64,000 nucleotides of DNA from Chitinilyticum aquatile DSM 21506 (GTDB lineage Bacteria; Pseudomonadota; Gammaproteobacteria; Burkholderiales; Chitinibacteraceae), in NCBI RefSeq assembly GCF_000430805.1, contig NZ_AUMS01000007.1, positions 236,900 through 300,899 on the forward strand. Reading direction: 5' to 3'. The notes beneath the pieces are model-generated. The model was given only the letters and a program-made list of their open reading frames with translations. It had not been told where the DNA came from and made no database searches. Each line of letters starts with the position of its first letter. The first letter of the stretch is position 1. This document shows, piece by piece, positions 19,383 to 28,179 of this stretch. A program made the position numbers and the translations under genes.

Positions 19383-20455
19383 CCACCACGCCCCGCGCGA
19401 AACTCGATCTTGCTCACCCGGGCGCGCAGCTGCCCGCAGCCGCCGTCGACGTCCTGGCCGGCGGAGTTGCGCAGCTTGGTCAGCACGCCACGCGAATGCA
19501 GCTCGCGGGCAATCGCCGCGGCTTTGTCCCAGCTCGGGCGCTGGTAGGGCAAGGCGTCGACCGTGTTGTAGGGGATCATGTTCATGATCGCGTACTTGCC
19601 TTTGAGCAGCCGAACGATGCCGTCGAGCTCTTCCGGCGTGTCGTTGATGCCTTCGATGAGCGTCCACTGGTACTGGATGGGGTAGCCGGTCTTGCGCGCG
19701 TAGTCTTCGCCCAGCTCGACCAGCTCGTCGGGCGTCAGGCGCGGCGCGCGCGGCAAGAGCTCAGGGCGCAAATCGGCGCGCGTGGTGTGCAGTGACAGCG
19801 CGAGTGCGGGCTTGACGATGCCGCCCGGCAGCGCGTCGAACACGCGCGTGTCGCCCACCGTCGAGAACACCAGATTCTTGTGGCCGATGCCGCCCAGCGT
19901 GCCGAGCAGCTCAATCGCTTCCAGCACGTTGGCCATATTGTGCGCGGGCTCGCCCATACCCATGAACACGACCTTTTTCACCGGGCGTTTCTGCCGGGCC
20001 AGCACCACCTGCGCGACGATTTCGGCGCTACCGAGCTGGCGCAGCAGGCCTTCCTTGCCGGTCATGCAGAACACACAGCCAACCGCGCAGCCCAGTTGCG
20101 AGGACACGCACACGCCATCACGTGGCAGCAGCACGCTTTCGACTGTCTGGCCGTCAGCCAGACTCACCAGCAGGCGCGCCGAGCCATCTTCGCTCGGATG
20201 TTCGCTCTTCACGCTGGCGAGTTTCGCCAGCGCGGCGCCCAACTGCGGCATGGCTTCACGCAGGGCTTTCGGCAGCGCGTGCTCGGCCTGCTGGCGCTTC
20301 GGGCCCTGATCCAGCGGTGCGCCTGATAACCAGGCACGCAGCATGCGCAGCTCGTGCACTTCGCGCGCGCCGAGATCACGCAGGGTCTGGCGCAACTCGC
20401 CGAGCTGATAGAAGGATGAGGCGCCAAAAGCGCCGGATGCAGTGGCAGTATTCAT
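19376..20455 (-). CDS. RlmN-like radical-SAM RNA methyltransferase
   Basis: The 359-residue protein has the radical-SAM cluster cysteines C123, C127 and C130 (GCAVGCVFC), the GMGEPAHN SAM-binding segment, SLHT, and a C-terminal cysteine near residue 340 (DVDGGCGQLRA) of the type that forms the methyl-transfer intermediate. This is the RlmN/Cfr mechanism for C2 or C8 methylation of adenosine in 23S rRNA or tRNA. The N-terminal region differs from classical RlmN and the protein is shorter, so it may be a second RlmN-family paralogue rather than RlmN itself. For that reason no gene symbol is given. Confidence 0.85.
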   Translation of the reverse strand: MNTATASGAFGASSFYQLGELRQTLRDLGAREVHELRMLRAWLSGAPLDQGPKRQQAEHALPKALREAMPQLGAALAKLASVKSEHPSEDGSARLLVSLADGQTVESVLLPRDGVCVSSQLGCAVGCVFCMTGKEGLLRQLGSAEIVAQVVLARQKRPVKKVVFMGMGEPAHNMANVLEAIELLGTLGGIGHKNLVFSTVGDTRVFDALPGGIVKPALALSLHTTRADLRPELLPRAPRLTPDELVELGEDYARKTGYPIQYQWTLIEGINDTPEELDGIVRLLKGKYAIMNMIPYNTVDALPYQRPSWDKAAAIARELHSRGVLTKLRNSAGQDVDGGCGQLRARVSKIEFRAGRGGV

Positions 20456-20518
20456 ACGGGCGCGACTATACCAGTTGCGGCAAGGCGCAGCACAGCCGGT
20501 CGTCTTGCCCGTACCGCT

Positions 20519-20761
20519 TTACTCGGCCGGCTTGTCGGTCTTGCACTCGCCACCGTCGCAGCAGGCATCCTTGCCGCAGGTGTTGATTTTCAGCAGCGGG
20601 TACAGCGGACAGAAACGGAACAGCCCGGTCGCCAGCGGCACGACGCCGAGCCAGCCCCAGGGGCCGATCACCCCGGCCAGCGTCAGGCCGATCAGCACCA
20701 GCCCCAGAATGATGCGCAGAATACGGTCGGCTCCGCCGACATTGGTTTTGCAGCAGCTCAT
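20519..20761 (-). CDS. DUF2892 (YgaP-like) small inner-membrane protein
   Basis: The 80-residue protein has two hydrophobic segments (about 12-30 and 32-50) and a CxxxxxxxxPLYPLL region followed by a cysteine-rich tail (TCGKDACCDGGEC). This is the DUF2892 membrane domain that in YgaP is fused to a rhodanese. The ATG at 20761 is preferred to an upstream GTG because an AAGGAG site sits 8 bases before it. It follows the thioredoxin gene on the same strand beside the sulfide-response genes, suggesting a role in handling reactive sulfur. The two CC pairs could bind metal or persulfide; this is inference. Confidence 0.8.
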   Translation of the reverse strand: MSCCKTNVGGADRILRIILGLVLIGLTLAGVIGPWGWLGVVPLATGLFRFCPLYPLLKINTCGKDACCDGGECKTDKPAE

Positions 20762-20787
20762 GGTATTCACTCCTTGATGTCAAACGA

Positions 20788-21213
20788 TCAGCGGATGGTC
20801 TGGCCCAGCCAGGCGGCAAACTGCGCGGGAGGCAGGGCTCCCGACATCTGGGCGGCGACTTCACCGTTCTGCCAGATCATCAGCGTAGGAATGCTGCGGA
20901 TCTGGAATTGCTGCGCGAGCATGGGCTCGGCCTCGGTATTCACTTTCACGAACAGCGCCCTGCCCGCCCAGTCGGCGGCAGTCGCAGCAAAAGTCGGGGC
21001 AAACGCGCGGCAAGGCCCGCACCACGGCGCCCAGAAATCCAGCACGATGGGCTGCGGCGCGTGCTGCAGCAGTTCAATCAGATTGGCGGCAGTCGCCTCG
21101 ATCGGCGCACCGGACAGGAGTGGCTGCTTGCATGCGCCGCAGTTGGGCTGCTCGGCCAACCGCGCAGGATCGAGACGGTTGCCGGTGTGGCAATGCGGAC
21201 AGGTAAGAAGCAT
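20788..21213 (-). CDS. trxC: Thioredoxin 2 (TrxC type)
   Basis: The 141-residue protein has an N-terminal zinc-ribbon (C5xxC8 and C25xxC28) followed by a thioredoxin fold with the WCGPC active site (C65, C68) and the cis-proline loop SIPTLMIW. This is the TrxC layout, a cytosolic disulfide reductase often induced by oxidative stress. A GGAGG site lies about 7 bases before the ATG. It lies downstream of the persulfide-dioxygenase-like gene and upstream of the DUF2892 gene on the same strand. A role in reducing persulfides or sulfenylated proteins fits this context but is inferred. Confidence 0.9.
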   Translation of the reverse strand: MLLTCPHCHTGNRLDPARLAEQPNCGACKQPLLSGAPIEATAANLIELLQHAPQPIVLDFWAPWCGPCRAFAPTFAATAADWAGRALFVKVNTEAEPMLAQQFQIRSIPTLMIWQNGEVAAQMSGALPPAQFAAWLGQTIR

Positions 21214-21242
21214 TGCTATTCCTCCACTCTAAATACATTACT

Positions 21243-21291
21243 ACGTATATTAATAAAACCATTTATATAAAATGGCTATACACCCATACCC
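21243..21291. repeat. 49-bp dispersed palindromic element, copy 5
   Basis: ACGTAT left end, core AACCATTTATATAAAATGGCT, perfect ATACCC right end. It lies between two minus-strand genes of the sulfide locus, just upstream of trxC. Confidence 0.83.
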
Positions 21292-21295
21292 ACCT

Positions 21296-22162
21296 TTAAA
21301 GCACATCCAGCGGAATCTGCAGATAGCGTTTGCCATTGCTGGCAGCTGGCGGCATTGCGCCTGCACGCACATTGATCTGGATGCTGGGCAGGATCAGTAC
21401 CGGCATCTCCAGCGTGGCATCGCGCGCCTGGCGCAGAGCCACGAATTCGGCTTCCGTGGTGCTGGCAGCCAGATGGATGTTGGTGGCTTTCTGCTCGGCA
21501 ATCGAACTTTCCCAGCGAACTTCGCTGCGTGATGCGGGCAGATAATCGTGGCAGACGAATACCCGTGTGGCATCCGGCAATTGATAAAGTTTCTGCACCG
21601 AGCGATACAGCGTGGCCGCATCGCCGCCGGGAAAATCGCAGCGGGCGGTACCGACATCGGGCATGAAGATGGTATCGCCGACAAAGAGCGCGTCGCCGAT
21701 CAGGTAAGCCATGTCGGCCGGCGTGTGGCCGGGCACAAACAGTGCCCTGCCCGTGAGCCCGCCGATGCGGAACTCCTCGTCGTCGGCAAACAGATGGTCG
21801 AACTGGCTGCCATCGGTGGCAAAATCGGGCTCGAGATTGAAGACCGGCTTGAATACCCGCTGCACCTGGTCGATGCGCGCGCCGATGGCAATCCGGCCAC
21901 CCAACTGTTCCTTCAGCCAGGCTGCCGCCGACAGATGATCGGCGTGCGCGTGCGTTTCCAGAATCCAGTCGACCACCAGATCGTTCTCGCGCACGAAATC
22001 GACCAGACGCTGCGCACTGCGCGTCGCGGTGCGGCCCGATTTGGCATCGTAATCCAGCACCGGATCAATCAGCGCCGCACGGCCGCCAGCCCCGTCATGG
22101 ACAACATAACTGACCGTGAAGGTGGCTGCATCGAAAAAAGGGGCAACGTGTGCTTGAGTCAT
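21296..22162 (-). CDS. Metallo-beta-lactamase-fold persulfide dioxygenase-like hydrolase
   Basis: The 288-residue protein has the metallo-hydrolase signature THAHADHL (H71, H73, D75, H76), GHTPADMAY and the later metal-ligand aspartate and histidine segments (GDTIFMPD, FVCHDYLP). It matches the ETHE1/Blh branch, which uses mononuclear iron to oxidise glutathione persulfide to sulfite. In plant-associated bacteria the related blh gene is controlled by BigR; here an ArsR-type regulator of that kind is divergently placed 95 bases away. The substrate is inferred from family and neighbours. It leads a possible unit with trxC and DUF2892. Confidence 0.88.
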   Translation of the reverse strand: MTQAHVAPFFDAATFTVSYVVHDGAGGRAALIDPVLDYDAKSGRTATRSAQRLVDFVRENDLVVDWILETHAHADHLSAAAWLKEQLGGRIAIGARIDQVQRVFKPVFNLEPDFATDGSQFDHLFADDEEFRIGGLTGRALFVPGHTPADMAYLIGDALFVGDTIFMPDVGTARCDFPGGDAATLYRSVQKLYQLPDATRVFVCHDYLPASRSEVRWESSIAEQKATNIHLAASTTEAEFVALRQARDATLEMPVLILPSIQINVRAGAMPPAASNGKRYLQIPLDVL

Positions 22163-22200
22163 GGTTTTCTCCGTGTTGCGCGGTCATGCCGTATGGCTGG

Positions 22201-22229
22201 TTTACATTCATTATACTTATGTATATAAT
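22201..22229 (+). promoter_or_regulatory. Promoter and likely operator of the sulfide-response operon
   Basis: TTTACA at 22201-22206 and a perfect TATAAT at 22224-22229 are spaced by 17 bp. An A/T-rich dyad (ATTATA at 22210-22215 and TATAAT at 22224-22229, with a nested ATAC/GTAT pair) covers the spacer and -10. This is where an ArsR-type repressor would be expected to bind and shut off its own operon, and possibly the divergent gene. The operator role is inferred. Confidence 0.65.
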
Positions 22230-22257
22230 ATCGTCAACTTAAACATTTGGAGCGCAC

Positions 22258-22608
22258 ATGACTCCGGAACAAGTCACCCTGATGCGTCAGGCCGCAGGCC
22301 GTGCCTGCGCACTCTTGAAAATACTGGGCAATGAAGACCGCCTCCTGCTGCTATGCCAGATGGTGGACGGCGAGAAATGCGTTTCGGATTTCGAAAAGCT
22401 GCTCGACATCCGCCAGCCCACGCTGTCGCAGCAGCTTGGGGTGCTGCGCAACGAGGGCCTCGTCAATACGCGGCGCGACGGCAAGCGGATTTTCTACAGC
22501 ATAGCCAGCGCGGAAGTACTGCAGATGCTCAATGTGCTCTATGCCATGTATTGCCCCGTCGATCTCCCCCAACACGACACACAGAAGGACGACAGCCATG
22601 CAGATTGA
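22258..22608 (+). CDS. ArsR-family regulator, BigR/SqrR-like
   Basis: The 116-residue winged-helix repressor has the DNA-recognition helix QPTLSQQLGVLRNEGLV and the wing RRDGKRIFYSI. Cysteines at positions 41 and 99 fit the pair that forms a di- or tetrasulfide link in the persulfide sensors BigR, SqrR and YgaV. No arsenic-type or zinc-type metal box is obvious. The gene begins after a strong promoter with an A/T-rich dyad and is followed by overlapping YeeE-type genes. Persulfide sensing is inferred from cysteine placement and neighbours. Confidence 0.88.
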   Translation: MTPEQVTLMRQAAGRACALLKILGNEDRLLLLCQMVDGEKCVSDFEKLLDIRQPTLSQQLGVLRNEGLVNTRRDGKRIFYSIASAEVLQMLNVLYAMYCPVDLPQHDTQKDDSHAD

Positions 22609-23035
22609 CCTGTTTCATTTCACCCCCTGGTCCGCGCTGGCGGGCGGAGCACTGATCGGCTTGGCAGGCGGCCTGCTCGTCTTGCTGGCTGGCCGCATCG
22701 CCGGCATCAGCGGCATTGTCGGCGGCCTGCTTGACGGCCGCGTACTGAATGCCACTGATCGTAACTGGCGCCTGAGTTTTGTCGCCGGCATGGTGCTCGC
22801 CCCGCTGGCCTGGCTCGCGTTCAGTGCACTCCCCGCCATCCAGCAGGTTGCCAGCTGGCCGGTCATGATCGTGGCCGGGCTGCTGGTCGGCCTTGGCACG
22901 CGCTATGCCAACGGCTGCACCAGCGGCCACGGCGTGTGCGGCCTGTCGCGCCTCTCGCTGCGCTCGCTGGCCGCCGTGCTGAGCTTCATGGGTGCCGGCT
23001 TCGTCACCGTTTTCGTAGTGCGCCACCTCATCTGA
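22598..23035 (+). CDS. YeeE/YedE-family membrane protein, PmpA-like
   Basis: The 145-residue membrane protein has about four hydrophobic helices and the NGCTSGHGVCG motif with the conserved cysteines of the YeeE/YedE family, which moves thiosulfate or other sulfur compounds across the inner membrane. It is a half-size member of the kind paired with a second small protein (the PmpA/PmpB arrangement). The start at 22598 overlaps the regulator gene by 11 bases, which indicates translational coupling. The exact sulfur species is unknown. Confidence 0.85.
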   Translation: MQIDLFHFTPWSALAGGALIGLAGGLLVLLAGRIAGISGIVGGLLDGRVLNATDRNWRLSFVAGMVLAPLAWLAFSALPAIQQVASWPVMIVAGLLVGLGTRYANGCTSGHGVCGLSRLSLRSLAAVLSFMGAGFVTVFVVRHLI

Positions 23036-23049
23036 ACGGAGACCCCTTC

Positions 23050-23466
23050 ATGCTGAACATCATTGCGCTCATCACCGGTTTGCTCTTTGGCCTTGGCCTG
23101 ATGCTCTCCGGCATGGTGAACCCGGCCAAGGTGCAGGGTTTTCTCGATATCACCGGCAACTGGGACCCAAGCCTCGCCTTCGTCATGGGCGGCGCCATCG
23201 CCGTCGGCCTGGTCTTTTTCCAGCTGGCACGCCGCCGCACGGAAAGCCTCGCCACACACGAAGCCATGCAATTGCCGGCAAACAACACCATCGACCGCCG
23301 CCTGATCCTTGGTAGCATCGCCTTCGGCGCGGGCTGGGGGCTGGCGGGCATCTGCCCGGGGCCGGCCATCGTGGCGCTGGCGATGGGCAATCTTGATGTA
23401 CTGGTTTTCGTGATCGCCATGATCGCGGGCATGGGCATATTCAGCCTGCTGCAACGCAAGGGCTGA
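23050..23466 (+). CDS. YeeE/YedE-family membrane protein, PmpB-like (DUF6691)
   Basis: The 138-residue membrane protein has about four hydrophobic helices and the conserved GLAGICPGPAIV motif holding the family cysteine. It is the partner half of the preceding YeeE-type protein; together they would make one pseudo-symmetric sulfur-compound channel. The ATG at 23050 lies 14 bases after the preceding stop, and a purine-rich stretch (AACGGAGA) is present ahead of it. It is followed by the SulP gene after 5 bases. Confidence 0.85.
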   Translation: MLNIIALITGLLFGLGLMLSGMVNPAKVQGFLDITGNWDPSLAFVMGGAIAVGLVFFQLARRRTESLATHEAMQLPANNTIDRRLILGSIAFGAGWGLAGICPGPAIVALAMGNLDVLVFVIAMIAGMGIFSLLQRKG

Positions 23467-23471
23467 CCGCA

Positions 23472-25199
23472 ATGCGCGCGGCACGCTGGCTTCCCATCCT
23501 GCACTGGCTGCCGGGCTATGACCGGCAGATGGCGCAAGGTGACCTGCTGGCCAGCGTGATCGTTGCGCTTCTGCTACTGCCGCAAGGCATTGCCTATGCA
23601 CTGCTTGCCGGGCTGCCCGCCGAAGCAGGCCTCTATGCCGGCATTCTGCCGCTCGTGATCTACGCCCTGCTGGGAAGCAGCATGACGCAGTCGGTGGGGC
23701 CGATGGCCGTGACTTCCGCCATGACCTTCGCGGCCCTGTCACCACTGGCTGCTTCCGGCAGCGCGGAGTGGATCAATCACGCCATTCTGCTGACGCTGCT
23801 GACCGGTGCCTGGCTATGGCTGCTGGCGGCAGCCCGGCTCGACCAGCTGCTGCGGCTGGTTTCCGCGCCCGTGCTGCAGGGTTTTGCCGATGGTGTCGCC
23901 CTGCTGATCGTCCTTGGCCAACTCAGCCCACTGCTCGGCATTGCCTTCAAAGGCGACACGCTGCAGCAATTGCTGCCCGGGCTACTGCAGGGCCTCGGGC
24001 ATCTGGATATGTTGCTGGCTGGCTTCGGCGTGGCCGGGCTTGTGCTGCTGGCGCTTGCCGCCCAGCCATTCGCCCGCCTGCTGCAGCGTGCCGGCCTCCC
24101 ACCCGCGCGCGCGCAGCTCGCCGGCAGGATTACTCCCCTGCTGGTTCTGCTGCTGGCAACGGCTGTGCTCGCCGCGCACCCCGTAGACGGCATCCGGCTG
24201 CTGGGCCTGCTCCCTGCCGGCCTGCCCGCATTGCAGCTGCCCGCCCTGCCGGCCCAGCCCGAAAAAATCATTCTGGTGCTACTCTGGCCGGCACTGGGCA
24301 TTGCGCTGGCCGGCTATCTGCAAAGCATCAGCGTGGCCCGCCAGATGGCCGCGCGGCAAGGACGGCAGATCAACAGCCGCCAGGAGCTGCTGGCGCTCGG
24401 CAGCTGCAATCTGGGCGCGGCACTGTGCGGCGGCATGCCGGTCAGCGGCGGGTTTTCCCGCACCGCCGTCAATGCCGCAGCGGGCGCCCGAACACCACTG
24501 GCCGGGCTGTTCACCGCCGGCTGGTTACTGCTGATCCTGCTGTTTCTCACGCCAGCCCTGGCTACGCTACCACTGGCATGGCTGGCGGCAACCATCATCC
24601 TGGCCGCCAGCCGACTGATGGCGCCAGGCTACCTGCTGCGTCTGCTGCGCGCAGGCCGTGCCGGCTGGCACGAGGCACTGCCCTATCTGGCCACGCTGGT
24701 GGCGGTATTGTTCAGTGGTGCCGTAAGCGGCATTCTGACCGGTGTCGTGCTGTCGCTGCTGCTGGTGCTGCAGCGGGCCAGCCGCCCGCACATCGCCATC
24801 CTGGGGCGCGTTCCCGGCAGCGAGCATTTCCGCAATATCGAACGCTTTACCGTGGAAACCTGGCCGGAACTTCTGATCATCCGCATCGATGAAAGCCTGT
24901 TTTTTGCCAATATCGAAGCGGTACTGCTAGGCATCGAAAATGCACTGCGGGCAAAACCGCAAGCGCAGCACCTGCTGCTCTCGCTGGCAGCAGTCAATCA
25001 CATCGACCTCAGTGCGGCGGACGAACTGCTGCGCTGGCACGGCGACCTGGCACGCCGCGGCATTACGCTGAGCATTGCCGAACTGAAAGGCCCCGTGCGC
25101 GGCGAACTGGCCGGGCACGGCTGGCTGGCAGCGCTGGCCGGGCAGGATTATCTATCCGCGCATGAGGCGGTCAACAGGCTGCAGGGCAACGGTGCCTAG
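23472..25199 (+). CDS. SulP-family anion transporter with STAS domain
   Basis: The 575-residue protein has the SulP membrane domain (about residues 15-430, with LPQGIAYALLAGLPAEAGLYAG and SVGPMAVTSAMTF) and a cytosolic STAS domain (about 450-560). SulP proteins move sulfate, bicarbonate or other anions. As the last gene of the sulfide-response operon, a role in exporting sulfate or sulfite made by sulfide oxidation fits, but import is equally possible from sequence. The start follows the PmpB-like gene by 5 bases. The gene is notably rich in leucine codons and GC but otherwise normal. Confidence 0.9.
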   Translation: MRAARWLPILHWLPGYDRQMAQGDLLASVIVALLLLPQGIAYALLAGLPAEAGLYAGILPLVIYALLGSSMTQSVGPMAVTSAMTFAALSPLAASGSAEWINHAILLTLLTGAWLWLLAAARLDQLLRLVSAPVLQGFADGVALLIVLGQLSPLLGIAFKGDTLQQLLPGLLQGLGHLDMLLAGFGVAGLVLLALAAQPFARLLQRAGLPPARAQLAGRITPLLVLLLATAVLAAHPVDGIRLLGLLPAGLPALQLPALPAQPEKIILVLLWPALGIALAGYLQSISVARQMAARQGRQINSRQELLALGSCNLGAALCGGMPVSGGFSRTAVNAAAGARTPLAGLFTAGWLLLILLFLTPALATLPLAWLAATIILAASRLMAPGYLLRLLRAGRAGWHEALPYLATLVAVLFSGAVSGILTGVVLSLLLVLQRASRPHIAILGRVPGSEHFRNIERFTVETWPELLIIRIDESLFFANIEAVLLGIENALRAKPQAQHLLLSLAAVNHIDLSAADELLRWHGDLARRGITLSIAELKGPVRGELAGHGWLAALAGQDYLSAHEAVNRLQGNGA

Positions 25200-25215
25200 C
25201 AGGCCGATACCGGTG

Positions 25216-25671
25216 TTACTGCAGCAGCCGCCCACCCTCGCTGCCACTCACCCCCTCCAGCTCACCGTACTCTTCTTCGAAGTGGATCAGTACACCACCG
25301 AACAGCGTGTTGAAGGTTGACTCCGGCAGCACGACACCGGCCGGGTAAAAGCCCACATATTCAAGCCAGAAATTGCCATCCTCATCGAGACTGCGGGCAA
25401 AGGGGTGAGAGCGGTTGCGCTCGTTCAGGTAATCCAGCACCTCATGCCAGCGGTCGAGATAGCTGACGCGGCTGACGCAGGCGATTTCCAGCCGCAGATC
25501 ACCGGCATCACCGGTGGAAAGACAGACGAACACGCCCGCTTCGCCGGAAGGAAACTGCCAGCCCATCTGCAGAAAGGCATCACCCTGCTCGCTCTGCACG
25601 ACATGCAGCTGGATGTCGCGCGCCTGCAGATAATGCTTCAGCGTATCCAGACAGAGAACCGAAACAGACAT
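25216..25671 (-). CDS. YbjN-like protein of unknown function
   Basis: The 151-residue acidic soluble protein alternates predicted strands and helices in a pattern like the YbjN/type III chaperone-like fold (LLRLEIACVSRVSYLDRWHEVLDYLNERNR region). I do not recognise a catalytic motif and the YbjN link is weak. A GGAG site stands 7 bases before the ATG, supporting translation. It is convergent with the SulP gene and divergent from the YigZ gene, with a 49-bp element in the divergent gap. Function unknown. Confidence 0.65.
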   Translation of the reverse strand: MSVSVLCLDTLKHYLQARDIQLHVVQSEQGDAFLQMGWQFPSGEAGVFVCLSTGDAGDLRLEIACVSRVSYLDRWHEVLDYLNERNRSHPFARSLDEDGNFWLEYVGFYPAGVVLPESTFNTLFGGVLIHFEEEYGELEGVSGSEGGRLLQ

Positions 25672-25753
25672 ACATCGCTCCAGACCATGAAATTGACTCC
25701 ATTATAGGCAGCACTTCACCAATTGCCGTGGAGAACTAACCACATACCAAGAC

Positions 25754-25802
25754 AGGTATTAACACACAGCCATTCAATTCAAACGGCTTCATGTCAATAC
25801 CC
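25754..25802. repeat. 49-bp dispersed palindromic element, copy 6
   Basis: AGGTAT left end, core AGCCATTCAATTCAAACGGCT, perfect ATACCC right end. It sits between divergent genes, upstream of both. Confidence 0.83.
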
Positions 25803-25902
25803 ATAAAACCTCCATCATCGGCGTGCCACAGGAAATCATCAGGACACTGATTGCCGCCGTGCAATGGCGTAGAATTGCAACTTTCTGCCAGACCCGGACC
25901 GC

Positions 25903-26493
25903 ATGCCCTTCACTCTCGCCAGCCCGGCAACCAGCGAACTGCTGATCCGGAAAAGCCGATTTCTCGGTTGCGTCGAACCGATGAATGACCGCGCCAGTGC
26001 ACAGCAGCGTGTTGCCGAACTCTGGCAGCAGCACCCCGACGCCGCCCACATCTGCTGGGCACTGCTGGCTGGCGGGCAATCTGCGGCCGTCGATGACGGC
26101 GAACCATCAGGCACGGCAGGGCGCCCCATGCTTGAAGTGCTGCGGCACCAGGATCTGGAACAGGTTCTCGCGACCGTCGTGCGTTATTACGGCGGCATTC
26201 GCCTCGGCGCCGGCGGCCTGGTGCGCGCCTATACCGACAGCGTCGCACAGGCCTTGCTGACTGCAGAGAAAATCCGCCTGCAACCCATGAGCACGCTGGT
26301 GTTCCAGGTGCCCTATGCACTCGAAGGCACCGTTCGGCGCCAGATCGCCCTTGCAACTGCGCAATTGCAAGCCGTCGAACACGGCAGCCAGGTCAGGTTC
26401 ACCCTGATTTTGCCAGCCGACCAGTGCGACGCATTCCGGCTGGCACTGACCAGCCTCTGTCACGGCCAGATCGGCTGGAGCAACACCGGCTGA
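25903..26493 (+). CDS. YigZ/IMPACT family protein
   Basis: The 196-residue protein matches the UPF0029/IMPACT family: the N-terminal domain has SRFLGCVEP, the DDGEPSGTAGRPML signature and VVRYYGGIRLGAGGLVRAY. A smaller C-terminal alpha-beta domain (about 130-196) follows. IMPACT in eukaryotes regulates GCN2, but the bacterial YigZ role is not settled. The gene stands alone. The start ATG has only a weak ribosome site. Confidence 0.88.
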   Translation: MPFTLASPATSELLIRKSRFLGCVEPMNDRASAQQRVAELWQQHPDAAHICWALLAGGQSAAVDDGEPSGTAGRPMLEVLRHQDLEQVLATVVRYYGGIRLGAGGLVRAYTDSVAQALLTAEKIRLQPMSTLVFQVPYALEGTVRRQIALATAQLQAVEHGSQVRFTLILPADQCDAFRLALTSLCHGQIGWSNTG

Positions 26494-26611
26494 TCCGCCC
26501 CTCCGGCACGGCACTATTACCGCCGCCGGGAAAAATGGTGATAGTGCGCAGCGCCAGCCCCTGACGGGCTTGTAGCATGACCGCATCACAATCCACCAAG
26601 GAGGCGCGGCC

Positions 26612-26971
26612 ATGACGATTACCCCCGTCCGCAACTACGCCTTTCTCGGCGCAAGCAGCAGCATGACGATGCGCAACCCCCAGCATCGCCCGCCTGCGCA
26701 AACTGCCACGAGTTATCCGGCCCCGTACAGCGACACCGGCGACACCCAGCCCGACAATCCGGGCAATCAGCCAGCACCGGCAGCGGCACCACTGCACACG
26801 CTGATCGGAGCAAACCATCTTGCCGGTCTGATCCGGCAAGCCATGCCGCGCATGGCAAGCAGCCCGAACCAGGAAACAAGCCGCCCACAGTCCCCTTCCG
26901 CCCGCAAGCTCGAGGCCGCCTACAGCCAGGCCAGCAGTCTGGAAGGACTACTGCTGCAGGCAATTGCCTAG
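26612..26971 (+). CDS. Small proline/alanine-rich protein of unknown function
   Basis: The 119-residue protein is not recognised. The first 60 residues are polar and rich in proline, threonine, asparagine and glutamine, suggesting disorder; the last 60 contain two possible helices (LIGANHLAGLIRQAM and ARKLEAAYSQASSLEGLLLQAI). There is no signal peptide or membrane segment. A strong AAGGAGG ribosome site at 26598-26604, 7 bases before the ATG, argues that it is translated. It lies alone upstream of the tRNA pair. Confidence 0.6.
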   Translation: MTITPVRNYAFLGASSSMTMRNPQHRPPAQTATSYPAPYSDTGDTQPDNPGNQPAPAAAPLHTLIGANHLAGLIRQAMPRMASSPNQETSRPQSPSARKLEAAYSQASSLEGLLLQAIA

Positions 26972-27095
26972 GAGCGGCAAACCACAGCGGCAGATGTAAA
27001 AAAAAAAGCGCTTGCGGGCCGCAATAAAACCCCGTATAGTCCGGCCTCTCGACTGATTGCAGCAATGCAGGCAGCCGAAAAAAAGCAAGGTCAGC

Positions 27096-27172
27096 GCGCC
27101 CGTAGCTCAGTTGGATAGAGTATTTGGCTACGAACCAAAGGGTCGGGCGTTCGAATCGCTCCGGGCGCGCCA
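27096..27172 (+). tRNA. tRNA-Arg (ACG)
   Basis: A 77-base cloverleaf with encoded CCA. The acceptor arms are GCGCCCG and CGGGCGC, the anticodon loop is CTACGAA (anticodon ACG) on a TTTGG/CCAAA stem, and the T loop is TTCGAAT. Adenosine 34 would be deaminated to inosine to read CGN codons. It is followed 18 bases later by tRNA-Glu and shares its terminator. Confidence 0.96.
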
Positions 27173-27190
27173 TACACCTTGCAGATCCAG

Positions 27191-27266
27191 GTCCCCATCG
27201 TCTAGAGGCCTAGGACACCGCCCTTTCACGGCGATAACCGGGGTTCGAATCCCCGTGGGGACGCCA
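27191..27266 (+). tRNA. tRNA-Glu (TTC)
   Basis: A 76-base cloverleaf with encoded CCA. The acceptor arms are GTCCCCA and TGGGGAC, the anticodon loop CTTTCAC gives TTC, and the T arm is CGGGG/CCCCG with loop TTCGAAT. It is co-transcribed with the preceding tRNA-Arg and ends before a strong terminator. Confidence 0.96.
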
Positions 27267-27285
27267 GCCAAGCTGGCATGAAATA

Positions 27286-27307
27286 ACCGGCACATGCCGG
27301 TTTTTTT
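27286..27307 (+). terminator. Rho-independent terminator of the tRNA pair
   Basis: ACCGGCA and TGCCGGT form the stem around a short loop, followed by a run of seven or more T. It lies 19 bases after tRNA-Glu. Confidence 0.9.
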
Positions 27308-27477
27308 ACGCCATTACCCCCCGAGTACCCAGAATCGGCCCGCACGAACGAGCCAGCTCCCGCACTTTATCCTTCCCCAGCGCACTTCATCCTTGCCCGT
27401 TACGTTCCGTCGCAAGCGCCGGCTGACTTTACCCGCGTGGCATACAGTGGCCTCATTCCCTGCACGCGAGGCCCCAC

Positions 27478-28175
<698 letters not shown>

Positions 28176-28179
<4 letters not shown>

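Noticed and set aside
27096..27266. tRNA-Arg/tRNA-Glu as an integration site for a mobile island
   Set aside because: No integrase gene and no duplicated tRNA 3' end was seen downstream; the following genes look like resident chromosome.
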